Origin: Candidatus Palauibacter poriticola
GTDB taxonomy: Bacteria; Gemmatimonadota; Gemmatimonadetes; Palauibacterales; Palauibacteraceae
NCBI GenBank assembly: GCA_012270965.1
Contig: JAAXHJ010000085.1
Location: 1 to 47,921 of the forward strand
Direction of reading: 5' to 3'
DNA length: 47,921 nucleotides
Below the pieces are notes generated by a model that was given only the letters and a program-made list of their open reading frames with translations, had not been told where the DNA came from and searched no databases. The stretch's first letter is position 1. Every line of letters starts with the position of its first letter. The translations under genes were made by a program, and so were the position numbers. Below are positions 17,785 through 27,006 of the stretch, one piece after another.

Positions 17785-19512
17785 ATGAACAGGAAGCTGA
17801 CACTGCCGGCCGTTACGCTGGCGCTCGGAGTCGGTCTTGCGGGCTGCGACCTTCAGGTCGACAACCCGAACGAGCCGGACCGGGCGCGCGCGCTGGCGAG
17901 TCCGGATGACGTCGAGTCGCTCATCGCCAGCTCGTATCAGCAGGTGTGGGCGATGGGACACTACTGGAACAACGCGAACTTCGCCTTCAACCACATGTCG
18001 AGCCGGCACACCGCGACGTGGGGCAACAACGGCCAGAACGACCTCGGCCGGGAGCCCCGCGAACCGATGCCGAACTCGACCTCCTACCGCTGGTCGTACG
18101 TCTTCTCGGAGCACTGGAACGACGCCTACGGGGGGATCGCGGCGGCGTCGGACGGGATCCGAGCCATCGACGAGGGTCTGGAAATCGGGCCGGGCGGCGA
18201 ACGGAACGCCCGGGCCCGCGCCTTCGCCCTCTCCAGCCAGGCGATGCTGAGCTGCCTGCTCGCGCTGTGGTACGATCAGGCCTTCATCGTCGACGAGACG
18301 ACGGATCTCACGGGCGAACTCGAGACGGTCGACTACAACAGCATGTTCAGCTACGCGATGGGCAAGCTGAACGAGGCGGAGTCTGCCGTGCGGGGGATTT
18401 CGTTCACGCTCCCGGACACGTGGATCAACGGGAACCCGTGGGACAACAACCAGTTCGCCGATTATCTGGTGGGCTGGAAGGCGCGTTGCGCGGCGAACCT
18501 GCCCCGCACGAATGCGGAGGCGGCGGGGGCCAACTGGAGCCAGATCATGGCGGACGCCCGCGCCGGCATTGGGAACGTCGTCGTGGTGGGCGAGGACCGT
18601 TCGTCCGACACGGCCTGGTACGACGACATGAAGGCCAAGGCTCAGCAGAACGGAACCTGGCACCGGATGCACATGGACTGGGCCGGCATGGCGGACCAGA
18701 GCGGGCAGTATCAGGACTGGCTCTCCTTCGAGACGTCGAAGCGGACGGCGCGCAAGATGGACTTCGGGGATGACCGGCGTTACCCCGCCGTGAACGAGGA
18801 TGGGACGCTGGGCGAGAGCGTGAGTCCCACGGCCGCTTCCATGGGTCCGATCCACCGCTACAACGCGAACATCATCTTCATCGCCTCGCGCGGTACGTAC
18901 CGGCAGTCGCACTACGGAGATGCGCGGTACGACCACTACACGCTGAGCTGCAACTTCTGCGAGTCCGGGGACATGGAGGAGATGACGAGCCAGGAGATGG
19001 ACCACTACGTCGCGGAAGGCCTGTACCGGACGGGCGACTTCGCGGGGGCCGCGGACATCATCAATGTGACGCGGATGCAGGCCGGGCTGCCGCCCGCGCC
19101 GTCGAATCCGACGGATGCGGTACCCTCGAACGCAAACGGGGAATGCACGCCGCGCAAGCGGTACGACATGCGGGGACGCTGCGGCAACCTGCGGGACGCG
19201 ATGTGGTTCGAGCACTTTGAGAACGTGTTCAACGTGTTCGGCGGGCTCGAGCACTGGCACGGGCGGCGCAACGACATCCTGCCCGCGGGCACGGCGCTGC
19301 ACCTGCCGATGCCGGCCGCGGATCTCGAGGTGCTGCAGCGGGACATCTACACCTTCGGTGGGAGCGCGGGTGGTGCGGCCGGCGATCCGACGCCCCCCTC
19401 GGTCGTCCCGGGCAATCTCGACGCAGCGCTGGAGAGGGCGGCCTTCACGTTGCATCGCCTCCAGCGCCACCAGAAGGCGGCGCGCGCCAGCGAGGATCTG
19501 GTCGTGCGTTGA
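17785..19512 (+). CDS. SusD/RagB-like nutrient-binding lipoprotein, copy 2
   Basis: A 575-residue SusD-like lipoprotein paired with SusC2. The lipobox is LAGC (Cys21). HYWNNANFAFNHMSSRHTA, the helical core and the C-terminal FEHFENVFNVFGGLEHWHGR match copies 1 and 3. It keeps Cys389-x2-Cys392 (CNFC) and the later Cys pair. ATG 17785 follows ACGGAGGGGTC, a strong ribosome-binding site. It differs from its paralogues most in the middle (residues about 240-345, e.g. SFETSKRTARKM in place of IPTPQRTARRM) and after RYNANIIF (IASRGTYRQ where the others have RPERGTYRQ). Confidence 0.92.
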   Translation: MNRKLTLPAVTLALGVGLAGCDLQVDNPNEPDRARALASPDDVESLIASSYQQVWAMGHYWNNANFAFNHMSSRHTATWGNNGQNDLGREPREPMPNSTSYRWSYVFSEHWNDAYGGIAAASDGIRAIDEGLEIGPGGERNARARAFALSSQAMLSCLLALWYDQAFIVDETTDLTGELETVDYNSMFSYAMGKLNEAESAVRGISFTLPDTWINGNPWDNNQFADYLVGWKARCAANLPRTNAEAAGANWSQIMADARAGIGNVVVVGEDRSSDTAWYDDMKAKAQQNGTWHRMHMDWAGMADQSGQYQDWLSFETSKRTARKMDFGDDRRYPAVNEDGTLGESVSPTAASMGPIHRYNANIIFIASRGTYRQSHYGDARYDHYTLSCNFCESGDMEEMTSQEMDHYVAEGLYRTGDFAGAADIINVTRMQAGLPPAPSNPTDAVPSNANGECTPRKRYDMRGRCGNLRDAMWFEHFENVFNVFGGLEHWHGRRNDILPAGTALHLPMPAADLEVLQRDIYTFGGSAGGAAGDPTPPSVVPGNLDAALERAAFTLHRLQRHQKAARASEDLVVR

Positions 19513-19529
19513 TGGTTGAGCTGAAATGA

Positions 19530-19558
19530 CCGGGGGGCGCCCAGCGGGCTCCTCCCGG
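19530..19558 (+). terminator. terminator-like hairpin after pair 2
   Basis: A 13-position stem with 12 pairs (CCGGGGGGCGCCC against GGGCTCCTCCCGG) and a three-base loop lies 18 bp after the susD2 stop. No T-run follows, so the call rests on position and stem strength. Confidence 0.55.
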
Positions 19559-19626
19559 CCTGACTTCAGATAAAGGTCGGTCGTATGCGACGCACAAACG
19601 GATCTCGCTGCGAAAAGGAGAGTGGT

Positions 19627-22600
19627 ATGTTGTTCAGGTTGTCAGGACGGCGGCGGCGCGTGAGCGCGCTGGCCGCCACGGTAGTGAGCGCCTGGCTCTT
19701 TGTCGGCGCGGCCCCGCTGCTCGCTCAGGGAGCGGTCTCGGGGACGGTGACCGACGCGGAGTCGCTGGCCCCCGTGGCCGGCGCGCAGGTGTTCGTTGCG
19801 GGAACGGTGATCGGTACGCTGTCGGGTGCGGAGGGCACGTACCGGTTGGATGGGGTGCCGGCGGGCGAGCAGACCGTGACGGTCCGCCTGATCGGCTACA
19901 GGGAAGCGTCGCAGACGGTGACGGTGGCGTCGGGCCAGGTGGCGACGGCGGACTTCTCCGTGGAGCAGACGGCCCTCCGCCTGCAGGACATCGTCGTGAC
20001 GGGGGTGGTGGGCGAGACGCCGCAGGTGAAGCTCCCGTTCACGGTGGAGCGGCTGTCGGCGCAGGACCTTCCGGTCCCGGCGGCGGACGCCTCATCGCTG
20101 CTTGCGGGTAAGGCTGCGGGCGTCTCGGTCATCTCCGCTTCAGGCCAGCCCGGCCAGCCGGCCTCGATCATGCTGCGCGGTCCGACGTCGATCAACGCGT
20201 CCGGCCGGAGCACGTCACCGCTGATCGTGATCGACGGCGTGATCCAGTCCGAGGGTGCGTCGCTCTCCGACGTGGGGGCGCTGGACGTCGACCACGTGGA
20301 GATCGTGAAGGGGGCGGCGGCGGCGTCGCTGTACGGTTCGCGGGCGCAGAACGGCGTGATCGAGATCACGACGAAGCGGGGCACGGGCCTGCAGACGAAC
20401 TCGCTGAACGTCCTCGCGCGCGGCGAATACGGCTTCGGCCAACTGGTCGGCGACATCGGCCTCGTGCGGTCCCATCCGTACACGATGAACGCGTCGGGGA
20501 CGAAGTTTATCGATTCGCAGGGCAGCGAGGTCGATTTCCGCGACCTCAACCGACAGGGTTTCGGCTCGGCCCTGCTCTACAACCAGATCAACATCGGCGA
20601 GCCGGGAACCACGGCCACCGCGTTCGCGAACCAGGCGTTCCCGGGCGAGCTGTTCGACCACATGGACACGTTCTTCGATCCCGGCGAGACGATGGACATC
20701 TACGGTGCGGTCACGGGTCGCTTCGGCGAGTCGAGCTTCCGGGTGAGCGTGGACCAGTTCCGCGAGGCGGGCGTGGTGAGTTGCTCACAGTGCATCGATA
20801 ACCTGGCCACGCTCAACTCGGACCGCGTCGCACAGGGGCTGGCGCCCTTCGACGTCGGTGTTCCCAACGACGAGGGGTTCGAGCGGCAGAACGTGCGCCT
20901 GAACGTCGACACGCGCTTCGGCGATCTGGACATCGCGGCGAGCGGCTTCTACTCGCGCTCCGACCAGGACGACAAGGCGGTCACGACGGGCGCCTTCTCG
21001 CGGCTCACGTTCATGTCTCCCGCCATCGAACTGACGGGCGTGTCGCCGTTTGACGGGTATCCCGATATCGACGCGGATCCGCAGTCGATCGAGGCGAACC
21101 CGCTCTACCTGCTCGCGGTGAACGACAGCCGGGACAGCCGCACGCGGACGATGGGCTCGGTGGACCTCAACTTCTCGCCGGCGGCCTTGAGCTGGCTGAC
21201 GCTCGAGGCGAACGCCTCGTTCGACCGGACGGACTTCCAGGACTACACGATCCGGCCCAAGAACGAGCGCACGTCGAGCGCCAGCGGCACGGGCGAACTC
21301 ACCGGCGGCAGCCTGCGCGAGTTCAACTTCACCGATGAGGCGATCAACGCCTCGGTGACGCTCGGCGCGAGCCAGACGTTCATGGACGGCGACGTCACGG
21401 TGCGTGCGAAGGCCCGCTACCTGATCGAAGACCAGAGCTTCGCCTCGAACGGCGTGTTCGGGAGCCGCTTCTCGGTGCAGGATGTGCCGAACTTCGGCGC
21501 GATCATCGGCGAGACCTCCGGGAACAACCAGGTCCGGTCAATCAAGGCCGAGGGACTGTTCGGGATCGCGAGCGCCGAGTACCGGGGCCGCTACATCCTG
21601 GACGGTCTCGTTCGTCGCGACGGCTCCTCGCTGTTCGGGCCGGATGAGCGTTGGCAGACCTACTACCGCGGCTCGATCGCGTGGCGCGTGACGCAGGAGG
21701 ACTTCTGGAACATCGACGCGATCGATGAACTGAAGCTGCGCTTCTCGCTTGGAACGGCGGGTGGACGGCCGAACTTCTACGCCCAGTACGAGACGTTCGG
21801 CGTGGCACAGGGCGCCATCTTCCCGATCAACCTCGGAAATCGCGCGCTGAAGCCGGAGTTCACGACGGAGCGCGAGGCGGGACTGAACTTCGTGTTCTTC
21901 GACAACCTCGGCCTCGACCTGACGTACGCGTGGCAGACGACGGACGACCAGCTGCTGCAGGTTCCGCAGGCGGCGTTCGTGGGCTTCTCGAACCAGTGGC
22001 AGAACGCGGGCGAGATATCGGCACAGACGTACGAGGTCTCGCTGCGCTACGCGGCGATCGACACGCAGGACATGGGTCTCCAGTTCCGGCTGAACTGGGA
22101 CCGGACGCGGCAGGAGATCACGCGTCTGGACGTGCCCGACTACACGGTGTCGACCTACTACGTCTCCGAGGGTCGTCCGTTGGGTGAGATGTGGGGCGAA
22201 GTCCTGGCCACCAGTTGTGCGGACCTGGCACCGGTCGGCGTGTCGGCTTCCGACTGCAACGCCAACTTCCAGGTCAACGACGACGGCCTCCTCGTCTACA
22301 CAGGCGGGAACGACTACACCGAGGGCTTCAGCAAGAAGCTGTGGGGCACGCAGGGGACCGTGTCCACGCCGGACGGCGACCGCACGTACCACTGGGGGCA
22401 CCCGTTCTACGTGGAAGACTACTCGCCGGCCTGCATCGCCAAGAACCCGAGCGATTACGAGGAGAAGTGCCGGCTGACCGACTTCCTGCCGTTCGGGAAC
22501 ACGACGCCGGACTTCAGCGCCTCGTTCGCCACGAACTTCCGGTACGGCAACCTTAGCCTGAATGCGCTCCTCGAGTCGTCGGTGGGTCACTCGATCTACA

Positions 22601-23007
22601 ACAACACGGCGCAGTGGGCGCTTCGCGAGCTGCGGGGCGAGGATGTGGACCAGACGGGCAAGCCGCTCGAGTTGAACAAGCCGACGGGCTACGCCTCGGT
22701 CATCTACAACGTCGGGTCGGACAACTCTTGGTTCCGCGAGGACGGAGACTGGCTCAAGGTTCGCGAGCTTTCGCTCGGCTACACGCTGCCGCAATCCGTC
22801 ACCTCGTCGGTGTTCGGGAACGTGTTCGACCGGGTCACGCTGAACGCCATCGGCCGCAACCTGTTCACCTTCACCGCATACCGCGGGTACGATCCCGAAG
22901 TCGGCCGGGACGGCGGGGAGGTCGGGAGCGCGACCTTGAACCGCTACGACAGCTTCGGTTATCCGAACTTCCGGACGTTCACCTTCTCGGCGGAACTCGT
23001 CTTCTGA
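19627..23007 (+). CDS. SusC/RagA-family TonB-dependent outer-membrane receptor, copy 3
   Basis: A 1126-residue receptor, the closest relative of copy 1. The N-terminal 200 residues are almost the same and share long identical DNA stretches. It has a signal peptide (MLFRLSGRRRRVSAL to APLLA), CarboxypepD_reg-like domain, DIVVTGVVGE, plug with LLAGKAAGVSVISASGQ, and barrel ending TFSAELVF. Cys386/Cys389 appear as CSQC. Differences from copy 1 cluster in predicted outer loops (around residues 430-460, 555-570 and 840-880). ATG 19627 follows AAAAGGAGAGTGGT, so the longer upstream reading is not used. susD3 begins 53 bp after its stop. Confidence 0.93.
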   Translation: MLFRLSGRRRRVSALAATVVSAWLFVGAAPLLAQGAVSGTVTDAESLAPVAGAQVFVAGTVIGTLSGAEGTYRLDGVPAGEQTVTVRLIGYREASQTVTVASGQVATADFSVEQTALRLQDIVVTGVVGETPQVKLPFTVERLSAQDLPVPAADASSLLAGKAAGVSVISASGQPGQPASIMLRGPTSINASGRSTSPLIVIDGVIQSEGASLSDVGALDVDHVEIVKGAAAASLYGSRAQNGVIEITTKRGTGLQTNSLNVLARGEYGFGQLVGDIGLVRSHPYTMNASGTKFIDSQGSEVDFRDLNRQGFGSALLYNQINIGEPGTTATAFANQAFPGELFDHMDTFFDPGETMDIYGAVTGRFGESSFRVSVDQFREAGVVSCSQCIDNLATLNSDRVAQGLAPFDVGVPNDEGFERQNVRLNVDTRFGDLDIAASGFYSRSDQDDKAVTTGAFSRLTFMSPAIELTGVSPFDGYPDIDADPQSIEANPLYLLAVNDSRDSRTRTMGSVDLNFSPAALSWLTLEANASFDRTDFQDYTIRPKNERTSSASGTGELTGGSLREFNFTDEAINASVTLGASQTFMDGDVTVRAKARYLIEDQSFASNGVFGSRFSVQDVPNFGAIIGETSGNNQVRSIKAEGLFGIASAEYRGRYILDGLVRRDGSSLFGPDERWQTYYRGSIAWRVTQEDFWNIDAIDELKLRFSLGTAGGRPNFYAQYETFGVAQGAIFPINLGNRALKPEFTTEREAGLNFVFFDNLGLDLTYAWQTTDDQLLQVPQAAFVGFSNQWQNAGEISAQTYEVSLRYAAIDTQDMGLQFRLNWDRTRQEITRLDVPDYTVSTYYVSEGRPLGEMWGEVLATSCADLAPVGVSASDCNANFQVNDDGLLVYTGGNDYTEGFSKKLWGTQGTVSTPDGDRTYHWGHPFYVEDYSPACIAKNPSDYEEKCRLTDFLPFGNTTPDFSASFATNFRYGNLSLNALLESSVGHSIYNNTAQWALRELRGEDVDQTGKPLELNKPTGYASVIYNVGSDNSWFREDGDWLKVRELSLGYTLPQSVTSSVFGNVFDRVTLNAIGRNLFTFTAYRGYDPEVGRDGGEVGSATLNRYDSFGYPNFRTFTFSAELVF

Positions 23008-23060
23008 TGCCCTCCGCGAACAGGGGTCGGACGGACATGGATTTGAGTAATGGAGGGGTT

Positions 23061-24794
23061 ATGAAAAGGAAGCTGACGCTGCCCGCCACCGTGCTGGCGC
23101 TTACGGTCGGCTTTTCGGGTTGCGACCTGCAGGTCGACAACCTGAACGAGCCGGACCGGGCGCGAGCCCTGGCTGGCCCGGACGATGTGGAGACGCTTAT
23201 CGCGAGCTCCTACCTCAAGGTCTGGGAAATCGGGCACTACTGGAACAACGCCAACTTCGCCTTCAACCACATGTCGAGCCGCCACACGGCGACGTGGGGC
23301 AACATGGGGATGAACGACCTCGGTCGTGAGCCCCGGGAGCCGCTGCCGAACTCGGCCGCGTACAGCCCGTCGTACATCTTCGAGGCGAACTGGGGTGATG
23401 CCTACGGCGGCATCTCGGCAGCCTCGGATGGGATCCGGGCCCTCGATGAGGGTCTTGAGATCGGCCCGGGCGGTGAGCGCAACGTGCGTGCCCGCGCGTT
23501 CGCGATGGCGAGTCAGGCCATGCTGAACTGCCTGCTCGCGCTGTGGTACGACCAGGCCTTCATCGTCGATGAGACCGTGGATCTCAGCGGCGAGCTGGAT
23601 ACGGTCGACTACAACGCCGTGTATCAGTACGCCGTGAACAAGCTGGATGCGGCGGAGGCGGCGGCCCGCTCGTCCTCGTTCACGCTCCCGGATACGTGGA
23701 TCAACGGGAACCCGTGGGACAACAACCAGTTGGCGGATTACCTCGTGAGCTGGAAGGCGCGCTGCGCGGCGAACCTGCCGCGAACCGACGCCGAGGCTGC
23801 GGGCGTGAACTGGAGCAAGGTCATCTCGGACGCCGAAAACGGGATTCGCGAACTTGTCGCCATAGGCGAGGACCGTTCTTCCGGCACTCCGTGGTGGAGC
23901 GGCATCAAGATCTTCATGCAGGAGAACCGGACCTGGCACCGCATGCACATGGACTGGGTCGGCATGGCGGACCAGAGCGGCCAGTACCAGGATTGGCTGA
24001 CGTTCCCCACGGAACAGCGGACGGCGCGCGAGATGACGTTCGGCGATGACAAGCGGTTCCCGGCCGTGAACGAGCACGGTACGCTCGGCGAGCCGGTGAG
24101 CCCCTCGGTGGCCTCGTACGGTCCGCGCCACCGGTACAACGCCACGATCATCTTTCGGCCGGAGCGCGGGACGTACCGGCAGTCGCACTACGGCGACTCG
24201 CGGTACGACGACTACACGCTGAGCTGCAGCCGCTGCGAGTTCGGCCCGATGGAGTCCATGACGCACCAGGAGATGGACACGTACGTCGCGGAAGCCCACT
24301 ACCGATTGGGTAACTTCGGGGCCGCCGCGGAGATCGTGAACAAGACGCGCATGGAGGCGGGGCTGCCGCCCGCGCCGTCGAACCCGACGGATGCGGTTCC
24401 ATCGAACGCGGACGGCGAGTGCACGCCGCGGAAGCGGTACGACGTGCAGGGACGCTGCGGCAACCTGCGCGATGCGATGTGGTTCGAGCACTTCGAGAAC
24501 GTGTTCAACGTGTTTGGCGGACTCGAGTTCTGGCACGGACGGCGGAACGACATCATGCCGGCGGGGAGTGCGCTGCAGTTGCCCATTCCGGCCGCGGACC
24601 TCGAGGTGCTGCAGCGGGACATCTACACGTTCGGTGGCGGGGAGCCGAGTTCGGCCGGGAATCCCATCCCGCCCACGATCGTGCCGGGGAGTCTCGACGC
24701 GGCTCTGGAGCGTGCGGCATACTCGCTGGAGCGTCTCCGTAGGAGTCTGGCGACCGAGGTGCGAGCGGCAAACGCCGATCTCGTCGTTCGCTAG
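23061..24794 (+). CDS. SusD/RagB-like nutrient-binding lipoprotein, copy 3
   Basis: A 577-residue SusD-like lipoprotein, partner of SusC3. The lipobox is FSGC (Cys21). The N-terminal 80 residues match copy 1 almost exactly at the DNA level. Cys389-x2-Cys392 is CSRC, and the later GECTPRKRYD ... GRCGNLRDAMW cysteines are also kept. ATG 23061 follows TGGAGGGGTT. The open frame runs far upstream through the susC3 end in another frame, which is a shadow. It is the last gene of the triplicated block and is followed by a strong hairpin. Confidence 0.92.
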   Translation: MKRKLTLPATVLALTVGFSGCDLQVDNLNEPDRARALAGPDDVETLIASSYLKVWEIGHYWNNANFAFNHMSSRHTATWGNMGMNDLGREPREPLPNSAAYSPSYIFEANWGDAYGGISAASDGIRALDEGLEIGPGGERNVRARAFAMASQAMLNCLLALWYDQAFIVDETVDLSGELDTVDYNAVYQYAVNKLDAAEAAARSSSFTLPDTWINGNPWDNNQLADYLVSWKARCAANLPRTDAEAAGVNWSKVISDAENGIRELVAIGEDRSSGTPWWSGIKIFMQENRTWHRMHMDWVGMADQSGQYQDWLTFPTEQRTAREMTFGDDKRFPAVNEHGTLGEPVSPSVASYGPRHRYNATIIFRPERGTYRQSHYGDSRYDDYTLSCSRCEFGPMESMTHQEMDTYVAEAHYRLGNFGAAAEIVNKTRMEAGLPPAPSNPTDAVPSNADGECTPRKRYDVQGRCGNLRDAMWFEHFENVFNVFGGLEFWHGRRNDIMPAGSALQLPIPAADLEVLQRDIYTFGGGEPSSAGNPIPPTIVPGSLDAALERAAYSLERLRRSLATEVRAANADLVVR

Positions 24795-24862
24795 CGCCCC
24801 CCGACGGAGGCATTTCCGCGCGGAGCGCCTGCGGGCGCTTGCGGGTTGTCTTGAGGTGGGCG

Positions 24863-24897
24863 GCGGAGGCCACCGGGGTCATCTCGGTGGCCTCCGC
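24863..24897 (+). terminator. terminator-like hairpin after pair 3
   Basis: A perfect 13-bp stem (24863-24875 GCGGAGGCCACCG with 24885-24897) and a nine-base loop lie 69 bp after susD3. There is no T-run. It closes the sus block. Confidence 0.62.
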
Positions 24898-25001
24898 GCA
24901 TCCGGGATCCGACGTGTCGGACGTGTCAGAAAAGGCGGACTTCGGACGTTTCCTCGTTGTGCGGCGGCGACGCGGAGCGTAGCCTCTCAAGCGAGATGCA
25001 T

Positions 25002-25020
25002 CGCCGCTCGAACGCGGCGG
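25002..25020. repeat. REP-like intergenic hairpin, copy 1
   Basis: CGCCGC-TCGAAC-GCGGCG(G) forms a 6-bp stem with a TCGAAC loop. Eighteen of 19 bases recur at 31815-31833, and both copies are followed a few bases later by TTCGCCACG. Only two copies are in view. Confidence 0.35.
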
Positions 25021-25087
25021 AACTTTCGCCACGGGCTGCTGGCTTCCGGCTACGACGACGGTCCCGAGCAAGACTGCAGAGGCGTAC

Positions 25088-25300
25088 ATGAAGGCGTACA
25101 TGAGACTGAGAGCCACGCACTTTCTGGCGATATGCGCGGTCCTGATCGGTTTGGCCGGCGTGTCTGCGACCGGGTGCCTGGACCTCGCCGTGGGGCCCAC
25201 GGTTCCGGCCGTCGATTCGGCGGAAGACACGGCACTCGATGAGCCGGGCAACACGAATCCGGGCAACAGCATCGTCCCGACCCTCCCGGAGAGTCGCTAG
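25088..25300 (+). CDS. small putative lipoprotein
   Basis: A 70-residue product with a positively charged start, a hydrophobic segment (HFLAICAVLIGLAGVSAT) and a lipobox-like SATGC, so the mature part would be about 40 residues, acidic and Pro/Asn-rich (ends GNSIVPTLPESR). Two ATGs 12 bp apart (25088 and 25100) are possible, each with a weak purine-rich site. I recognise no family. It lies between the sus block and folK. A signal peptide plus lipobox in such a short frame supports a real gene but does not prove it. Confidence 0.55.
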   Translation: MKAYMRLRATHFLAICAVLIGLAGVSATGCLDLAVGPTVPAVDSAEDTALDEPGNTNPGNSIVPTLPESR

Positions 25301-25373
25301 CAGCCCGGGCGCCCGGCGCGCCTTGGCGGGGCCCGGCGCACCATCCTCCGGCGTCGATCCCTCCCTGCGGGCG

Positions 25374-25880
25374 GTGGCCCTCGGGATGGGATCGAATCTC
25401 GGCTCGCGCATCGGCCATCTCCGGACTGCCGCCGAGCGTCTGGCGAAGACGATGCTGATCGAGCCCCGGTTCTCCAGGGTCTATGAAACCCAGCCGGCGT
25501 ACGGTCTGGACCAACCAGCCTACCTGAACGCCTGCTGTGTCGGCTGGACCCGTCTCGATCCCGGTGCCCTGCTCGCCTCGCTCAAGGAACTCGAGTCGCG
25601 GGCGGGCCGCGACCTGGAAGCGCCGAGATTCTCCTCCCGCCCTCTCGATCTCGATATCCTCCTCTACGCGAACGAAGTGGTCGAGACGCCGCAGCTCGCG
25701 ATTCCGCACGCCGCGCTCGCGGAACGGGCCTTCGTTCTCCTGCCGTTGGCGGAAGTGGCCGGCGACTGGCGACACCCCGCCCTCGGGCGCCTGATCGCCG
25801 ACTTGGCGGCCGCGCTCGACCCGGAGGGCGTCACCGTCACGGAGTTGAGCTTGACGAATGCTTCCGATGGGGGCTCATGA
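25374..25880 (+). CDS. folK: 2-amino-4-hydroxy-6-hydroxymethyldihydropteridine pyrophosphokinase
   Basis: HPPK transfers pyrophosphate from ATP to the pterin in folate synthesis. The protein shows ALGMGSNLGSRIGHL at the N-terminus. Mid-sequence are YETQPAYGLDQPAYLNACC, LKELESRAGRD, and the signature RPLDLDILLYANEVVETPQL with the metal-binding Asp pair, then IPHAALAERAFVLLPLAEV. The start is uncertain: GTG 25374 places only a few residues before GSNLG as in most family members. TTG 25323 or the ATG at 25239, which overlaps the lipoprotein gene, are alternatives. It overlaps aroB by four bases (ATGA), so the two are probably co-translated. Confidence 0.92.
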   Translation: MALGMGSNLGSRIGHLRTAAERLAKTMLIEPRFSRVYETQPAYGLDQPAYLNACCVGWTRLDPGALLASLKELESRAGRDLEAPRFSSRPLDLDILLYANEVVETPQLAIPHAALAERAFVLLPLAEVAGDWRHPALGRLIADLAAALDPEGVTVTELSLTNASDGGS

Positions 25881-27004
25881 GCCATAGGACGCTGGAGGTT
25901 CGGACCGCGGGAGGCGGGAGCTACCCGATACATATCGAACCGGGCCTGCTCGGCGAGGCGTCGTCGGTCTGCCGTCGACACGCGCCGGCGCACCGATACG
26001 CCGTGATTGCGGATTCGCAGGTCGCGCGGCTCTATGGGGCCGAGTTCGTCTCCCGCTTGGAGAAAGACGGTCTCGCGGCCGGTCTGTTCTCCTTTCCGGC
26101 CGGCGAGTGGAACAAGAGCCGGGAGCAGTGGGCCGCACTGAGCGATCGCATGCTCCACGCGCGCTTCGGTCGCGACTCGGCCGTCGTCGCGATCGGAGGC
26201 GGGGTCGCGGGCGATCTGGCCGGTTTCGTGGCGGCCACGTACATGCGCGGCGTTCCCGTCATTCAGATTCCCACCACGCTGCTGGCCATGCTGGACAGCT
26301 CCGTGGGGGGGAAGACGGGCGTCGATACCGAAGCGGGCAAGAATCTGATCGGGGCCTTCCATCACCCATCGGCCGTGCTCATCGACCCCGCCGTACTGGA
26401 GACGCTGCCTCGACACCAGCGCTGCGCCGGGCTGGCGGAGGCCGTGAAGACGGCGGCGATTCTCGATGCGGAACTGTGGGACTGGATGGTGGGCGGGTCT
26501 TCGGCTCTGTCGAGCGGCGATCCGGAGGCAGCGTCGGAACTCATCGAGCGCGTCGTGCGGCACAAGGCGGCGGTGGTCGGCGACGACCCGCTGGAGCGCG
26601 GCCGGCGCGAGATTCTGAATTTCGGACACACCGTCGGGCACGCGCTTGAGGCTCTCGAGGGCTACAAGCTCCTCCACGGCGAGGCCGTCGCGGCGGGCAT
26701 GCGCGTCGAATCGCGTCTCGGCGAACTGCTCGGGATCACCGAGCGCGGCACCTCCGAACACGTCGCCGTACTGCTGGAGGCGTGCGGACTCGGCGGCGAT
26801 TGGGAGACGGACCGCGAGCCAACCGAGATTCGGGATGCGATGTCGAAGGACAAGAAGGCACGTCTGGACCGGATCCGCTGCGTATTCCTGTCGCGGCTCG
26901 GCGAAGTGGCCACCGACGCGGATGGACGGCACAGCTTCGGTCTCGGCGAGGAAGACCTCGGACAACCTCTCGCGACGGCTTTACGGCCGGCCCCGGGGGG
27001 TTGA
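25877..27004 (+). CDS. aroB: 3-dehydroquinate synthase
   Basis: AroB converts DAHP to 3-dehydroquinate, step two of the shikimate pathway. The 375-residue product has AIGGGVAGDLAGFVAATYMRG for NAD binding, then PTTLLAMLDSSVGGKTGVD and GKNLIGAFHHPSAVLID. These are followed by AGLAEAVKTAAILD, RREILNFGHTVGHALE with a zinc-binding His pair, and LLHGEAVAAGM with another zinc ligand, then MSKDKKARLDRIRCVFL. All key residues are intact and the length is normal. It is co-transcribed with folK, linking folate and chorismate supply, and followed two bases later by the acyl-CoA-synthetase-like gene. Confidence 0.96.
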   Translation: MSHRTLEVRTAGGGSYPIHIEPGLLGEASSVCRRHAPAHRYAVIADSQVARLYGAEFVSRLEKDGLAAGLFSFPAGEWNKSREQWAALSDRMLHARFGRDSAVVAIGGGVAGDLAGFVAATYMRGVPVIQIPTTLLAMLDSSVGGKTGVDTEAGKNLIGAFHHPSAVLIDPAVLETLPRHQRCAGLAEAVKTAAILDAELWDWMVGGSSALSSGDPEAASELIERVVRHKAAVVGDDPLERGRREILNFGHTVGHALEALEGYKLLHGEAVAAGMRVESRLGELLGITERGTSEHVAVLLEACGLGGDWETDREPTEIRDAMSKDKKARLDRIRCVFLSRLGEVATDADGRHSFGLGEEDLGQPLATALRPAPGG

Positions 27005-27006
27005 GA

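Larger units (their letters stand above)
8932..24794 (+). repeat. tandem triplication of a susC-susD gene pair
   Basis: Three head-to-tail units of about 5.2 kb (8932-14140, 14361-19512, 19627-24794) each hold one SusC-like and one SusD-like gene. The encoded proteins are closely alike over their whole length. Units 1 and 3 share long identical nucleotide patches, for example 9369-9462 with 20067-20160, apart from the last bases. Unit 2 is the most diverged. Confidence 0.95.
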
